64,000 bases of DNA from Methylomonas albis (GCF_014850955.1 NZ_JACXSS010000001.1:2356001-2420000), one strand, 5' to 3'; shown: positions 41,069 through 52,239, numbered from the stretch's first letter. The notes: generated by a model from the sequence alone, not told the origin. Numbers and translations are program-made.

Positions 41069-41742
41069 CAATTAACACTCATTTTTAACGCGGCCGCAGT
41101 CGGCAGCGGCACTAACACCAATGCCGACAGTAACATAGCCAATAAAATATTCAGTTGGGCGTCGACCGGCAAACCGCTGGCGGCTCTATCGACAGCGCCA
41201 CTGGCGAAGATCAGTACCGGCACATATAAAGGCAATACCAATAATGACAACAACATGCCACCCCTGCGTAAACCGACCGTTAAGGCCACGCCAATGGCAC
41301 CAATCAAGCTGAGCAAGGGAGTAGCTAAGATCAATGTCAGCCATAAAGTTCCCATCGCTTGCTCGGGCAAGCCCAAAAACACAGCCAGTAAGGGTGCTAC
41401 CAGCAATAAAGGCAAACCGGTCACCAGCCAATGGGCGATGATTTTGCCCAACACCAAAATCGATAAAGCATGCGGACTAAGCAGCATTTGCTCTAACGAG
41501 CCGTCTTCGAAATCAGTTCGGAATAGCCCGTCTAGCGACAACAAAGCCGCCAATAACGCGGACACCCAAATCACCCCCGGCGCCATAGCTTTCAGCAAAT
41601 TAGGCTGGGCGCCCACGGCTAATGGAAACAAAGTCACCACCAATACGAAAAAAAACAGCGGATTGGCCATTTCCGCCCGGCGCTTAAACGCCAATGATAA
41701 ATCACGACGAATGATCGCCCAAAAAGCCCGAATTATTGGCAT
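41068..41742 (-). CDS. ccmB: Haem exporter permease CcmB
   Basis: The 224-residue protein has six hydrophobic segments, with the family features FEDGSLEQMLLSP and RRDLSLAFKRRAEMANPL. With CcmA it forms the ABC transporter that drives release of haem-CcmE. It overlaps ccmA by 10 bases. Confidence 0.94.
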   Translation of the reverse strand: MPIIRAFWAIIRRDLSLAFKRRAEMANPLFFFVLVVTLFPLAVGAQPNLLKAMAPGVIWVSALLAALLSLDGLFRTDFEDGSLEQMLLSPHALSILVLGKIIAHWLVTGLPLLLVAPLLAVFLGLPEQAMGTLWLTLILATPLLSLIGAIGVALTVGLRRGGMLLSLLVLPLYVPVLIFASGAVDRAASGLPVDAQLNILLAMLLSALVLVPLPTAAALKMSVN

Positions 41743-42365
41743 GCTTGCAGATGGATGCGTTGCAGGTTGAGATCGGCCATGCTTAGATCGTGATGAGAGG
41801 TCAACACCGCCATACCGCCGTGGGCAATATGTTCGGCCATCAGCGATTCTATCAATTTGATGCCTTGTCTATCCAGCGAGGTAAAAGGTTCGTCGAGTAT
41901 CCACAGCAGGTTATGCGTGATCAACAAGCGCGCCAGCGAAAGGCGGCGTTTCTGCCCTGCCGACAAGGTATGCACGGGGTTATCGTCGAATCCGGCCAGC
42001 TGCACTTTATCCAACGCTTGCTCAATGTGATATTTGCCCGCACTACCCAGTGCCAACGCAAACTGCAGATTTTCCAATACTGTCAATTCCTTTTTTGTGC
42101 CGTCGGCGTGGCCGACATAAGCCATGTCATTGTAATAACTACTGTCGGCGATTTTGCTGCCGCACCAATAAATTTCGCCGGCATCGGCTTCTCTAAATCC
42201 GCACAGGATGCGTAATAGCGAGGTTTTGCCGCTGCCGTTGGCACCTTCCAGCAATAACACTTGCCCGGCATTCACGGTAAAATTCAATTCGGAAAACAAC
42301 AAACGTTCATCGCGAAAACACGATAACTCACTGGCTTGCAGCGAAGCGTGTTGCGAGTTGTCCAT
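41733..42365 (-). CDS. ccmA: ABC transporter ATP-binding protein CcmA
   Basis: The 210-residue protein has Walker A GANGSGKTS near 39-47, signature LSAGQKRRLSLARLL, Walker B LLWILDEPFTSLD, and the H-loop in TSHHDL. AAGGA lies seven bases before the start. It is the first gene of the ccmABCDEFGHI-hemN run, and is divergent from purE. Confidence 0.95.
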   Translation of the reverse strand: MDNSQHASLQASELSCFRDERLLFSELNFTVNAGQVLLLEGANGSGKTSLLRILCGFREADAGEIYWCGSKIADSSYYNDMAYVGHADGTKKELTVLENLQFALALGSAGKYHIEQALDKVQLAGFDDNPVHTLSAGQKRRLSLARLLITHNLLWILDEPFTSLDRQGIKLIESLMAEHIAHGGMAVLTSHHDLSMADLNLQRIHLQACQ

Positions 42366-42462
42366 TCATCCATCCTTAGGCTGACACATTGCGAGGGGCG
42401 CTATCTTATCATTAAGCTCGGCATAGTTCGCAATTTGCCAACAGAGAAAATCTCCCCATTTA

Positions 42463-42471
42463 TGCGATAAT
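42463..42471 (+). promoter_or_regulatory. Extended -10 promoter element for purE
   Basis: TGC-GATAAT forms an extended -10 box 40 bases before the purE ATG. No close -35 is seen. Confidence 0.45.
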
Positions 42472-42511
42472 CGGGCCTGTTTCGATTGATCGCAAATACC
42501 GGAGATTTTGC

Positions 42512-43009
42512 ATGACCGCATTGATAGGCATCATCATGGGTTCCACATCCGATTGGGAAACCATGCAACATGCAGCGCAAACCCTAGAACATCTTGATAT
42601 TCCGCATGAAGTGGAAGTGGTTTCGGCCCATCGCACCCCCGACAAGTTGTTTAAGTATGCGGAAACCGCGGAAGGCAAAGGTTTGGAAGTCATTATTGCC
42701 GGCGCCGGCGGTGCCGCGCATTTGCCGGGCATGACCGCCGCTAAAACCGCACTGCCGGTGTTGGGTGTACCCGTGCAATCAAAAGCCTTGAATGGCATGG
42801 ACTCCTTGTTATCCATCGTGCAAATGCCGGCCGGCATCCCGGTCGGCACCTTGGCCATAGGCAAGGCCGGCGCAATTAACGCCGCCTTGCTGGCCGCTGC
42901 GATCATCAGTAATAAACATCCGCAATATCGCCCGGCTCTCGATGCTTATCGTCAACAGCAGACCGAGAGTGTGATTGCCACCCCCGATCCTAGACAGGTG
43001 GCCGGATGA
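42512..43009 (+). CDS. purE: N5-carboxyaminoimidazole ribonucleotide mutase
   Basis: The 165-residue class I PurE begins [15 protein letters not shown] and has [10 protein letters not shown] and [14 protein letters not shown], the substrate-binding loops. It converts N5-CAIR to CAIR in purine synthesis. GGAG precedes the ATG, and the stop overlaps purK by four bases. Confidence 0.96.
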   Translation: MTALIGIIMGSTSDWETMQHAAQTLEHLDIPHEVEVVSAHRTPDKLFKYAETAEGKGLEVIIAGAGGAAHLPGMTAAKTALPVLGVPVQSKALNGMDSLLSIVQMPAGIPVGTLAIGKAGAINAALLAAAIISNKHPQYRPALDAYRQQQTESVIATPDPRQVAG

Positions 43010-44100
43010 AAATTGGTATTTTGGGTGGCGGCCAACTCGCCAGAATGATCGCCCTCGCCGGTTATCCGCTGGGACTGAAATTTATCGTGCTCGATCCCGA
43101 TCCGAACGCCGGTGCCGCCGGTTTAAGCGAGCATCTGCTGGGCGCTTACGACGATCCGAACTTGTTGGCGGAATTGGCTGAAAAAGCCGATGTGGTCACG
43201 TACGAATTTGAAAACGTGCCGGCGCATGTCGCCGAATTCCTGTCCAGCCACACCAAAGTCTATCCGCCGGCCGGCGCCTTGGCCGTCGCTCAGGATAGAT
43301 TGCAGGAAAAAAATTTCTTCAAGGAATTAGGCATCCGAACTGCGCCCTTCGCAGCCATCGATAACTTGGCGGATTTGGAACAAGCCATGCCCGAAATCGG
43401 CTACCCGGCTATTTTGAAAAGCCGGCGCATGGGTTACGACGGCAAGGGCCAAGTGGTTATAAAATCGGCCGACCAACTGGAGTCAGCCTGGCAAAGCATG
43501 CAAGGCGCGGCCTCTATAGTCGAAGGCTTCGTGCCGTTTCAGCGCGAAGTATCGATCATCGCCGCCCGCAGTCCGTCCGGCGAAATTGCTTACTACCCTC
43601 TATCGGAAAACCAGCATCGCGGCGGCATCCTCCGCGTTGCCGAATGCTGTGCTAATGATCCCGAACAAACAATCGCCGAGAGTTACGTCAGCCTGCTGCT
43701 GGAAAAACTGGATTATGTCGGCGTGATTGCGCTGGAATTGTTCGACCTAAACGGTGAGCTACTGGCCAATGAATTCGCGCCGCGTGTGCATAATTCCGGG
43801 CACTGGACCATAGAAGGTGCGGAAACCAGTCAATTCGAAAATCACTTACGGGCGATTCTGGATTTACCCTTAGGCTCGACTAAGCCGCGCGGATATGCGG
43901 GGATGGTGAATTTTATCGGTGGCTTAGCCGACGACGCAAAATTGTTAAACATACCAAACGTACATTTGCATCTATACGACAAAACTCCGCGTAAAGGCCG
44001 AAAAGTGGCGCACGCCACGGTCAGAGCGGATTCCGAAACCACCTACCGGGATGCGTTACAGCATTTGGCCAATCTGGCTTTGGCTGTTGACGAGTCATGA
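43006..44100 (+). CDS. purK: N5-carboxyaminoimidazole ribonucleotide synthase
   Basis: The 364-residue ATP-grasp enzyme begins [22 protein letters not shown], with [17 protein letters not shown] (ATP site) and [17 protein letters not shown] (metal and ATP site). It makes N5-CAIR from AIR, ATP and bicarbonate and is coupled with purE by overlap. Confidence 0.95.
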   Translation: MKIGILGGGQLARMIALAGYPLGLKFIVLDPDPNAGAAGLSEHLLGAYDDPNLLAELAEKADVVTYEFENVPAHVAEFLSSHTKVYPPAGALAVAQDRLQEKNFFKELGIRTAPFAAIDNLADLEQAMPEIGYPAILKSRRMGYDGKGQVVIKSADQLESAWQSMQGAASIVEGFVPFQREVSIIAARSPSGEIAYYPLSENQHRGGILRVAECCANDPEQTIAESYVSLLLEKLDYVGVIALELFDLNGELLANEFAPRVHNSGHWTIEGAETSQFENHLRAILDLPLGSTKPRGYAGMVNFIGGLADDAKLLNIPNVHLHLYDKTPRKGRKVAHATVRADSETTYRDALQHLANLALAVDES

Positions 44101-44486
44101 TCTCTTAGTCGATTTACGGCAATCAATGTACCCAAACCAAGCAATTTTCCGTTCGCTTCGGCTCCGCTCAGCGAACGACATAGTTGGCATTGCCGGTACA
44201 AACTTTCTCAAAAAATCACCTTGGCTTAAACAGCTGAGAAATTTTGGCTTGAAAAAAGCCAACGCTTCTCAGTAGGCCTGCTTTGCAGGCGCCTAAAAAT
44301 CCACTAAATTAATCACATCTGCTTATAAGCTCCCCACCAACAATTACGTCAGCTTTTGATTCAAGGCAAGCAGTATAAAGTTGAAATAGTCGGCAACCGA
44401 AATGTTGCATAATTAAATAGCACCCTTAACAAGCTTTACTAGACTGTAATACATACGGCTCGCATCCCTACCCAAAGGCCACAACC
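44101..44486. other. Intergenic region between purK and ftsH
   Basis: No gene is seen. A perfect 6-bp hairpin GCCTGC-TTT-GCAGGC lies at 44276-44290, followed by CCTAAAAAT, and may end the purEK transcript. An inverted repeat GTTCGCT/AGCGAAC lies near 44151-44176. Confidence 0.5.
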
Positions 44487-46325
44487 ATGAAAAAAACTTT
44501 GTTCTTGTTGTTCATACTGGCCGGCATCGCTATTGCTGGGTTTGTAGTTTTTAATCCCGCCCCTGCTGTCTATAACGCCCACGGCGACATTCCGTATTCC
44601 GACTTTATCCAGGATATACGCAGCAAACGGGTCGCTGAAGTGATAATAGACGGCAGAGCTATCGATGGTCTAAGGCATGACGGCACACATTTTACCGCTT
44701 ACAGTCCTGGAGATGTGACGATGATAGAAGATCTATTGCAAAATGGTGTGAAGGTCGTCGTACAAAGACCGTTAACGCAGTCGACATTTATGCAGGTGTT
44801 TTATTCCTGGGCACCAACCTTTTTGCTGATTGGGGTATTGATTTATTTCATGCGCAAACAACTACTTGGTGCTGGTGCTCAAAGCAATTTCGGCAAAAGC
44901 CGAGCTAAATTGATGACGGAGAATCAAGTAAAAATCCGCTTTAATGACGTTGCCGGCGTCGAGGAAGCCAAACAGGATGTCGCGGAATTGGTCGATTTCC
45001 TGAAAGCGCCGGGCAAATACGAGGCCTTGGGCGGCAAAATCCCCAGAGGCGTGCTGATGGTCGGCCCGCCTGGCACCGGAAAAACGCTATTGGCTCGCGC
45101 GATTGCCGGTGAAGCCGGTGTACCGTTCTTCTCGATTTCGGGTTCCGATTTTGTGGAAATGTTTGTCGGCGTCGGCGCATCCAGGGTCCGCGATCTATTC
45201 GTGCAAGCTAAAAAACAGGCTCCGTGTATCATTTTTATTGACGAAATCGATGCGGTCGGCCGGCAGCGCAGCCCCGGCAATATGGGCGGTACGGAAGAGC
45301 GCGAACAAACTCTAAATCAATTATTGGTCGAAATGGATGGCTTTAGCGGCAACGAGGGCATTATCGTCATCGCCGCCACCAACCGCATCGACGTATTGGA
45401 TAAAGCCTTGTTGCGTCCGGGACGATTCGACCGGCAAGTACAAGTCAGCCTGCCTGATATTAAAGGCCGCGAACAAATCCTCAGGGTTCATTCCAGCCGA
45501 GTACCGCTGGCCGACGACGTCAACCTTAACGATTTGGCGCGCGGCACACCGGGCTTTTCCGGCGCCGAATTGGCCAATCTGATCAACGAAGGCGCCTTGT
45601 TTGCCGCCCGCAACAATCAGCGCGAAATCACGATGAACGACTTGGATAAGGCCCGCGACAAAACTATTATGGGTGCTGAGAAACGCACAATGATCATGAG
45701 CCGTGAAGACTTGTTGATGACCGCCTATCACGAAGCTGGCCACGCCATCGTCGGTCGCTTGGTTCCCGAACACGATCCGGTCTACAAAGTCAGCATCATG
45801 CCACGCGGCGGCGCATTGGGTATTACTATGTTCTTGCCGGAGCGCGATGAATACAGTGCCAGCAAGGACAAATTGGAAAGCCAAATTTCCAGTTTGTTCG
45901 GCGGCCGGGCCGCGGAAGCCCTGGTTTACGGCAAAAATAAGGTGACCACTGGGGCCTCAAACGATATACAACGGGCGACGCAATTAGCTCGCAACATGGT
46001 TACCAAATGGGGGCTATCGGACAATCTTGGGCCGCTGGACTACGGCGACAATGAAGGCAGCTATCTGGGGCCGCAAGCCAAACCCATGTCTGAGCACATG
46101 GCGCGCCTTATCGACCGGGAAATTAGGTTGATTGTGGACAACAATTATCTAAGAGCCGAAAACCTATTAAAGGAAAATATCGACATTCTGCATAGCATGG
46201 CACAAGCCTTATTGGACTGGGAAACGCTGGACAAACATCAGATCGATGAATTGATGCAAGGCCGAATGATTGCTCCGCCCGTGCTTGATGCAGAACAAAC
46301 ATTGGACGCTGGCGAACTAGTGTGA
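44487..46325 (+). CDS. ftsH: ATP-dependent zinc metalloprotease FtsH
   Basis: The 612-residue protein has two transmembrane helices ([18 protein letters not shown] and [14 protein letters not shown]) around a periplasmic loop, an AAA domain with Walker A GPPGTGKT, Walker [12 protein letters not shown] and SRH RPGRFDR, and a zinc site HEAGH near 419-423. It degrades membrane and some soluble proteins at the inner membrane. It stands alone here, away from rlmE (ftsJ), so it may be a second copy in the genome. Confidence 0.94.
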   Translation: MKKTLFLLFILAGIAIAGFVVFNPAPAVYNAHGDIPYSDFIQDIRSKRVAEVIIDGRAIDGLRHDGTHFTAYSPGDVTMIEDLLQNGVKVVVQRPLTQSTFMQVFYSWAPTFLLIGVLIYFMRKQLLGAGAQSNFGKSRAKLMTENQVKIRFNDVAGVEEAKQDVAELVDFLKAPGKYEALGGKIPRGVLMVGPPGTGKTLLARAIAGEAGVPFFSISGSDFVEMFVGVGASRVRDLFVQAKKQAPCIIFIDEIDAVGRQRSPGNMGGTEEREQTLNQLLVEMDGFSGNEGIIVIAATNRIDVLDKALLRPGRFDRQVQVSLPDIKGREQILRVHSSRVPLADDVNLNDLARGTPGFSGAELANLINEGALFAARNNQREITMNDLDKARDKTIMGAEKRTMIMSREDLLMTAYHEAGHAIVGRLVPEHDPVYKVSIMPRGGALGITMFLPERDEYSASKDKLESQISSLFGGRAAEALVYGKNKVTTGASNDIQRATQLARNMVTKWGLSDNLGPLDYGDNEGSYLGPQAKPMSEHMARLIDREIRLIVDNNYLRAENLLKENIDILHSMAQALLDWETLDKHQIDELMQGRMIAPPVLDAEQTLDAGELV

Positions 46326-46363
46326 AAGCTCATTTCCACCGAGCAGAACCGACGGCTTAGCGA

Positions 46364-49300
46364 CTAAATCTTAACTTGCAGACTGTGGTCGCGGGCCAGT
46401 AATAAGTAAAAAGCCGGCACCACAAATAAGGTAAACAATGTGCCCAGACCTAAGCCAGTGGCGATCACCAAGCCAATCGCAAACCGGCTGGCGGCGCCGG
46501 GCCCTGTGGCCAACAGCAACGGCAACATCGCCACAATCATCGCCACGGTGGTCATCAAGATAGGCCGTAAACGAATGCTGGCGGCTTGTTCGATAGCTAA
46601 ATTTCTACTAATCCGCTCGCGAATTTGCAATTGATTGGCAAATTCAACGATCAAAATACCGTTCTTAGCCACCAGGCCAATCAAAGTAATCAAGCCCACC
46701 TGCGTGTAAATATTGATAGTCGCGAAACCGAGCATTAAAAACGCCATCGCGCTGGCGATGGATAACGGCACGGAAATCAGGATGATCAAAGGGTCACGCC
46801 AGCTTTCGAATTGCGCGGCCAGTACCAAGTAGATAATCAGTAGCGCCATGAAGAAAGTCATGATTAATACATTACCCTGCTGAAGATATTGCCGCGATTC
46901 GCCGGTGTAATCGAAGCCGAAGCCGCGCGGAAATACTTCGCCGGCAATCTTTTCCAAACCGGCCATCGCATCGCCCAAACCCACGCCAGGGATCACCATG
47001 CCGCTCACTGTCAGACTGTTTAACTGCTGAAACTGGCTGCGCTTGCCGGGTTCCACCGAGTTTTGTATTTTCACCAGCGAGGACAAGGGCACTTGCGCAC
47101 CGGATGCAGTGCGCAAATAGTAATAATCCAGTTTGCTTATATCCAGGCGCGATGCATCGTCTACCTGCGGAATCACTTTATAGCTGCGGCCCTGCAAACT
47201 AAAACGATTGACGTATTGCCCGCCCAGTAAAGTCGCCAGATTGCTGCCTATGTCCTGCATGGTAATACCCAGGTCGGCAGCTCGATCGCGATCGATCACC
47301 AATGTCGATTTCGGCCGATTGAAGGAAACGTCCTTCATCAGAAAAGCAAATTGGCCGCTTTGCATGGCTTTGCCCAGCAATTGATCGGCTACTTGGTCCA
47401 GTTTGACGTAATCGGCATCGCTAGTGATCACAAACTGCATCGGCAGACCGCCGCCGGAGCCAGGCAGGCTGGGTGGCGGAATCACCGCGCTCTGAAAGCC
47501 GGCCACTTTATCCACCTTACTTTGCAGTTCCGGCACGATTTGCGGTAGCGAACGTTGGCGTTGAAAAGTGGACGGCATTTTGAAACCGCTGAACACGGTA
47601 TTGCTGTCGCCGCCAAAGCCCATAATCAGAAAGCTTTCTTCATGTTCCGGCATGCTTTCAAACTCGCGAATCAGTTCCCGGGCGTAGACTTCGTTGTATT
47701 TCAGGGTCGAAGTTTGCGGCGCGGTAGAAATTGCGAATAAGAAACTTTGGTCTTCGGTCGGCGCTAACTCTTTGTTGGACAGCATAAACATGAAGTAGAT
47801 ACTGACCAACACCAATAAGGCGAACACCATAACCGCCGCCGGATATGCCAACACTTTGTGTAACAGCCGCAGATAGTAACGAGCTAAGCCGTCGAAAAAA
47901 TGCTCGACAGCCAATTCGAAGCGTCCGGGTTGTCCGGCTTCTTTTAAAAATCGCGAACTCATCATCGGCGACAAGGTCAGCGCCACCACCCCGGAAACCA
48001 GCACTGCGCCAGCCAAGGAAAAAGCGAATTCGGTAAACAAAGTACCGACCAGACCGCCCATGAAACCAATCGGCGCGTAAACCGCAATAAGCGTGGTAGT
48101 CATCGCGATGACCGGTAGAGCCAATTCGCGGGCGCCTTCGATGGCGGCCTGCATTCGCGTGCGGCCGTTTTCGATATGTCTATGAATGTTTTCTACTACA
48201 ACGATAGCATCATCAACCACCAAACCGATGGCTAGAACCATGGCCAGCATGGTTAATAAGTTTAGGGAAAAGCCCATCGCCAGCATCAAGAATGCGCCGC
48301 CCACCAAGGACAAGGGCACAGTCACAGCGGGTATTAAGGCTGCGCGCAACGAGCCCAAGGACAAAAATATCACCACCAAGACGATAGCAACCGCTTCCAG
48401 CAAGGTGCTGATTACTTCGTGGATGGAATCATCTATGAATTGGCTGGCGTCATAGGGCAACAAAACATGCATCGCATCGGGCAGGTCGCGCTCGATCTCC
48501 TTTAATTGCTGCTTAACGGCTTTGGCGACCGTGAGCGGATTGGCGCCCGGCGCCTGCTCTATGCCCATAAAAATTGCCATTTTGCCTTTGTACCAGTCGA
48601 CCGAATCGTAATCTTCGCTACCCAGTTCGATATTGGCGATGTCGGCCAATCTCACCAACGTGCCGCCGCGATTGCTGACGACCAATTGTTGAAACTGTTG
48701 CTGACTGACCGCGTCGGTAGTGGCGTCCAAATCGAGTTTGACGTAATTGCCCTTGGTGCCACCAACCCCGGACAGATAATTATTGGCACGCAACACTTGA
48801 TCCAGCTCGCCGGCGGTGACTCCCAAGGCCGCCATTCGCTCCGGGTCCAGCCAAATTCGCATCGCAAAGGTCTTATTGCCCAATATCGCTGCTTTGCCGA
48901 CACCCGCAACGGCTTGCAGCTTGGGTTGTACCACCCGCAACATGTAATCGCTGAGTTGTGCGGCTTGCAAGGTGTCGCTGTACAGCGCGATATACATCAG
49001 GGCCGTGTCGTTGCCGGTTTGCGAGGTAATCACCGGATCCTCGGCTTCTTCCGGCAAGACGTTGCGTTGACTGGCAACTTTGGCCTGGATTTCCGCAACT
49101 GCGGCATTCGGATCGTAGTTTAGGCGCATATGCGCCTGAATTACCGAACTGCCCTGGCGGCTGCTGGAGGATAAGTAATCGATGCCATTGGCTTCGGCGA
49201 TAGCTTGCTGTAAAGGCGTGGTAATAAACCCTTTGATCAGTTCGCTACCGGCGCCGGGGTAAGAGGTGGTGATGGTTACTACGGTGTTTTCGGTTTCCGG

Positions 49301-49411
49301 ATATTGGCGTAGTTCCAATACTGTTAAGGCCCGCAAACCCAGAATCAAAATAAGTAGACTGACTACGCTGGCAAGTACCGGCCGTTGAATAAATAGATCG
49401 GTAAACTTCAC
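46364..49411 (-). CDS. RND-family efflux permease (HAE1 type)
   Basis: The 1015-residue protein starts MKFTDLFIQRPVLASVVSLL and has 12 expected transmembrane helices in the usual 1+5 twice pattern. Helix 4 carries GLVVDDAIVVVENIHRHIE with the proton-relay aspartates, and a matching region near the C-terminus reads GLVAKNGILIVEFANQL. Multidrug or solvent export with a TolC-like channel is the family role. No outer membrane channel is encoded nearby. It overlaps the adaptor gene by four bases. Confidence 0.93.
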   Translation of the reverse strand: MKFTDLFIQRPVLASVVSLLILILGLRALTVLELRQYPETENTVVTITTSYPGAGSELIKGFITTPLQQAIAEANGIDYLSSSSRQGSSVIQAHMRLNYDPNAAVAEIQAKVASQRNVLPEEAEDPVITSQTGNDTALMYIALYSDTLQAAQLSDYMLRVVQPKLQAVAGVGKAAILGNKTFAMRIWLDPERMAALGVTAGELDQVLRANNYLSGVGGTKGNYVKLDLDATTDAVSQQQFQQLVVSNRGGTLVRLADIANIELGSEDYDSVDWYKGKMAIFMGIEQAPGANPLTVAKAVKQQLKEIERDLPDAMHVLLPYDASQFIDDSIHEVISTLLEAVAIVLVVIFLSLGSLRAALIPAVTVPLSLVGGAFLMLAMGFSLNLLTMLAMVLAIGLVVDDAIVVVENIHRHIENGRTRMQAAIEGARELALPVIAMTTTLIAVYAPIGFMGGLVGTLFTEFAFSLAGAVLVSGVVALTLSPMMSSRFLKEAGQPGRFELAVEHFFDGLARYYLRLLHKVLAYPAAVMVFALLVLVSIYFMFMLSNKELAPTEDQSFLFAISTAPQTSTLKYNEVYARELIREFESMPEHEESFLIMGFGGDSNTVFSGFKMPSTFQRQRSLPQIVPELQSKVDKVAGFQSAVIPPPSLPGSGGGLPMQFVITSDADYVKLDQVADQLLGKAMQSGQFAFLMKDVSFNRPKSTLVIDRDRAADLGITMQDIGSNLATLLGGQYVNRFSLQGRSYKVIPQVDDASRLDISKLDYYYLRTASGAQVPLSSLVKIQNSVEPGKRSQFQQLNSLTVSGMVIPGVGLGDAMAGLEKIAGEVFPRGFGFDYTGESRQYLQQGNVLIMTFFMALLIIYLVLAAQFESWRDPLIILISVPLSIASAMAFLMLGFATINIYTQVGLITLIGLVAKNGILIVEFANQLQIRERISRNLAIEQAASIRLRPILMTTVAMIVAMLPLLLATGPGAASRFAIGLVIATGLGLGTLFTLFVVPAFYLLLARDHSLQVKI

Positions 49412-50502
49412 TGCGCGACCTCACGCTCGCCGGGCGTGGGTAGCTTATCCACGGCTACCGGCATGCCATTGCGCAATTTAACCTGCCCGGCACTGACAAC
49501 TTTATCCCCGGCATTGAGACCGCTGATAATTTCTACCCTGCCTGCGCGGCTTTGCCCACTTTGCACCTGCCGGTTTTGCACGGTGAAGCCTTTGTCGCTA
49601 GCGGTCAGCAAAAACACGGACTCACCATAAGGATTGTAAGTAAGCGCGGTGTCCGGCACGGTTAATACGGCACTCTGTTTGCCGGAAACGATTTGCACTT
49701 GGGCAAACATGCCGGGATGCAACTTTCTATCTTGATTTGCTAAGCGGGCCTGCACTTTCAAAGAGCGGCTTTGTTGTTCCACCGCCGGGCTGATCGCCAC
49801 GATCTCGCCGCTGAATCCTGTATCCGGGTATGCCTGGACATTAATAGTGACTTGTTGGCTTAAACTGAGTTGGCTCAGATAGCGCTCCGGTAAGTTGAAA
49901 TCAAGAAAGATGGGGTCCAACTTTTGCAACAAAATTAACGCTGAGCCCACTGGTAAATATTGGCCTAAATCGACTTGGCGTATGCCTAGATCCCCGCTAA
50001 AGGGCGCTTTTATCTGCTTTTTGGCAATTAAGGTTTGTTTGCTAGCTACCGCAGCACTCGCCTCTTCCAACAAGGCTTTGTTTTGGTCGTAATCGGATTG
50101 GGACACGAACTTTTTGTCTATCAATTGAGCGGTGCGTTGATATCGAATTTGCGCCAGGTGCTGTTCGGCCTGTAAACCTTGTAATTCCGCTTGGTCAGTT
50201 GCACTATCCAGCTCGATTAACAATTGACCTTGTTTGACCGTTTGTCCTGATTCGAAATGTATCGCCTTAATTTGCCCGGCGACTTCGTTACTGATGTTAA
50301 TACCCGCTACAGCCCTTAAACTACCGACCGTTGCTAACGAAGCGGGCCATTGCTCTTGTTTAACCTCGGCAATGGCAACCAGCGGAGGCGGCGGTGCTTG
50401 CATCTGACTGACGGCTTGATTGATTTGATAGAACTTCGTGCCAAACAGCGCACCTAGAATCAGCACGGTCAATAACAAGACGAGCAAAATACGTTTAATC
50501 AT
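49408..50502 (-). CDS. RND efflux periplasmic adaptor (membrane fusion protein)
   Basis: The 364-residue protein has an N-terminal membrane anchor (ILLVLLLTVLILGALFGTKF), lipoyl half-motifs (SNEVAGQIKAIHFESGQTVKQGQLLIELD and IKAPFSGDLGIRQVDLGQYL), a short coiled-coil hairpin between them, and a beta-barrel domain. It links the permease encoded next to it with an outer membrane channel. Confidence 0.93.
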   Translation of the reverse strand: MIKRILLVLLLTVLILGALFGTKFYQINQAVSQMQAPPPPLVAIAEVKQEQWPASLATVGSLRAVAGINISNEVAGQIKAIHFESGQTVKQGQLLIELDSATDQAELQGLQAEQHLAQIRYQRTAQLIDKKFVSQSDYDQNKALLEEASAAVASKQTLIAKKQIKAPFSGDLGIRQVDLGQYLPVGSALILLQKLDPIFLDFNLPERYLSQLSLSQQVTINVQAYPDTGFSGEIVAISPAVEQQSRSLKVQARLANQDRKLHPGMFAQVQIVSGKQSAVLTVPDTALTYNPYGESVFLLTASDKGFTVQNRQVQSGQSRAGRVEIISGLNAGDKVVSAGQVKLRNGMPVAVDKLPTPGEREVAQ

Positions 50503-50541
50503 GTGCGGATTAGTTGGATTGAGACGGTAGAGGAAAGTCTA

Positions 50542-51270
50542 TCAAATATATAGTGGTGCCATTCTGCGCCAATAGTGGCCTTGATGCGCACGCCCTTCCC
50601 ATTCGTAAAGGGCATGTTGAACGCCCTTCTCGGCGAGTGTTTGACTCAATTCATGATTATTCTGCAAAAAAGGATCTTCCTTGCCGATAACCAGCGTGAT
50701 TTCCATTTGCCGCAAACGCGCCAGTTGGGCGTCGCTATTCAGATTAGGTAAAAAATGGCTTGGTGTATGGAAGTAAACATGGTCGTCGTAATAGCCGTCG
50801 AACAGGTTCCTGAAACATTCAACTTCCAGGGTCAAGTCGAAACGCCCTGAAAATGCCACCAATTTTTTAAATAAATGGGGATGCCGGAAAGCAATATTGG
50901 CAGCATGAAAACCGCCTAAACTGCAGCCGTGAGCAATGACACAGGGATGCGGATTTTTCAAGGCCATGAACGGCATGATCTCGTTCAATATATAGTCTTC
51001 GAAAAACATGTGGCGCTGAATACGGTCTTTAGGCCGCCGCCAAAAACAGTAAAAAGTTTCGTGATCGATACTGTCAACGCAATACAGCTGTATCTGACCC
51101 GCTTCAATTTTATTACGGAGCCGTTCGACAATGCCGAGGTTTTCGTACTCGTAAAAACGACCGTCGCGAGTTGGAAAAATGAGTACTTTGGCGCCGGCAT
51201 GGCCGAAAACCAGGAACTCCATGTCGCGACCCAAGCGCGGACTGTGCCAGTGATGATATTCGCGATTCAT
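50542..51270 (-). CDS. Esterase D-like alpha/beta hydrolase
   Basis: The 242-residue protein has the nucleophile elbow HGCSLGG near 118, FHAANIAFRHP after it, and a C-terminal GRAHQGHYWRRM histidine. It resembles cytoplasmic putative esterases (esterase D/PF00756 type). It starts three bases after the next hydrolase gene, so the two are cotranscribed. The substrate is unknown. Confidence 0.8.
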   Translation of the reverse strand: MNREYHHWHSPRLGRDMEFLVFGHAGAKVLIFPTRDGRFYEYENLGIVERLRNKIEAGQIQLYCVDSIDHETFYCFWRRPKDRIQRHMFFEDYILNEIMPFMALKNPHPCVIAHGCSLGGFHAANIAFRHPHLFKKLVAFSGRFDLTLEVECFRNLFDGYYDDHVYFHTPSHFLPNLNSDAQLARLRQMEITLVIGKEDPFLQNNHELSQTLAEKGVQHALYEWEGRAHQGHYWRRMAPLYI

Positions 51271-51273
51271 AAC

Positions 51274-52239
51274 CTAAAGCGACGATTCTCCGAAAAAACA
51301 TTGTAGCTCCGCAATCAATTGCCGCTCTTGATCATGCTGGCGCGGATAATCAAAATGTCCCGCATCCAATACAAATAAAAGCTTGTCTGCTGCCCAAGCG
51401 TTGTATATCGCAAACTGTCCGGGTGGTGCGACAACCGGATCGAATAACGCAACTGCGGCGTGCAAGGGCTGTATCGCATAGCGTGCGGAAACAGCAGCAT
51501 CGTAATAGGCCAATGTGTCAAACACATTATGGTGGTTTTGACTATAGGCTTTTAAAGCTGCAGCACTGCCACTGGTCGGCAAGCTTAAACGCAAAGGCTG
51601 ATTGCCGAAGGTGGGGACATTCAAGTGCACTCGCTTGATCCTGGAATCCCAAGGCGCCGCCAAGGCTCCGATTCCAGCACCAAAACTAATACCCATGTAG
51701 CCGACCTTATCCGAGATTGAAGGATAACGTTCAACTAGAACGGTTACCGCCAACCATAGATCTTCTACACATCCACCTATCACGTAATTATTGGGATCGT
51801 CAATACCCTGGACGACATGCTGATTCGGCTGTTCCGGTAATCGTGCGCAACGACTGCGAGATATACCGCGAAAGCAAGGAAAAAGTAAGGCGGCGCCCGG
51901 TATTCTGAGATGAAAATCCGGCTGTTCTCGGCCACCATACCCATGGCCGACAACTATGCTTCGCGTAATGGGTTGCGCATCCGGCTCGAGCAACCAGCCG
52001 GCTATATGAAAACCATCAGTAGACCGATAGCCTATGTCATAGACACGGTAGCCAGCTCGCAGGCATTGGTAATTCAGAGAAAATTGTGGAGAGACAGATA
52101 AGGCTTTTTGATATTTATCCCGCCAAAACCGATTGAAATCGCTAGATTCTTGCGGCGCCGGAACGTTTAACAGATCATCAAGACTGTAACCGTAGCCAGG
52201 ATCATAGCTGTAATAATGATCGAATAAGCTCACTGGCAA
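51274..52239 (-). CDS. Acetyl xylan esterase-like hydrolase
   Basis: The 321-residue protein shows AXE1 features: an N-terminal FWRDKY region, GYRSTDGFHIAGWLLEP, VVGHGYGGREQPD, FRGISRS, the nucleophile in GYMGISFGAGIG, and a C-terminal LDAGHFDYP. No signal peptide is visible. The first codon at 52239 is TTG; a GTG two codons later is possible. AXE1 enzymes deacetylate sugars or cephalosporin C, but the true substrate here is unknown. Confidence 0.78.
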   Translation of the reverse strand: MPVSLFDHYYSYDPGYGYSLDDLLNVPAPQESSDFNRFWRDKYQKALSVSPQFSLNYQCLRAGYRVYDIGYRSTDGFHIAGWLLEPDAQPITRSIVVGHGYGGREQPDFHLRIPGAALLFPCFRGISRSRCARLPEQPNQHVVQGIDDPNNYVIGGCVEDLWLAVTVLVERYPSISDKVGYMGISFGAGIGALAAPWDSRIKRVHLNVPTFGNQPLRLSLPTSGSAAALKAYSQNHHNVFDTLAYYDAAVSARYAIQPLHAAVALFDPVVAPPGQFAIYNAWAADKLLFVLDAGHFDYPRQHDQERQLIAELQCFFGESSL

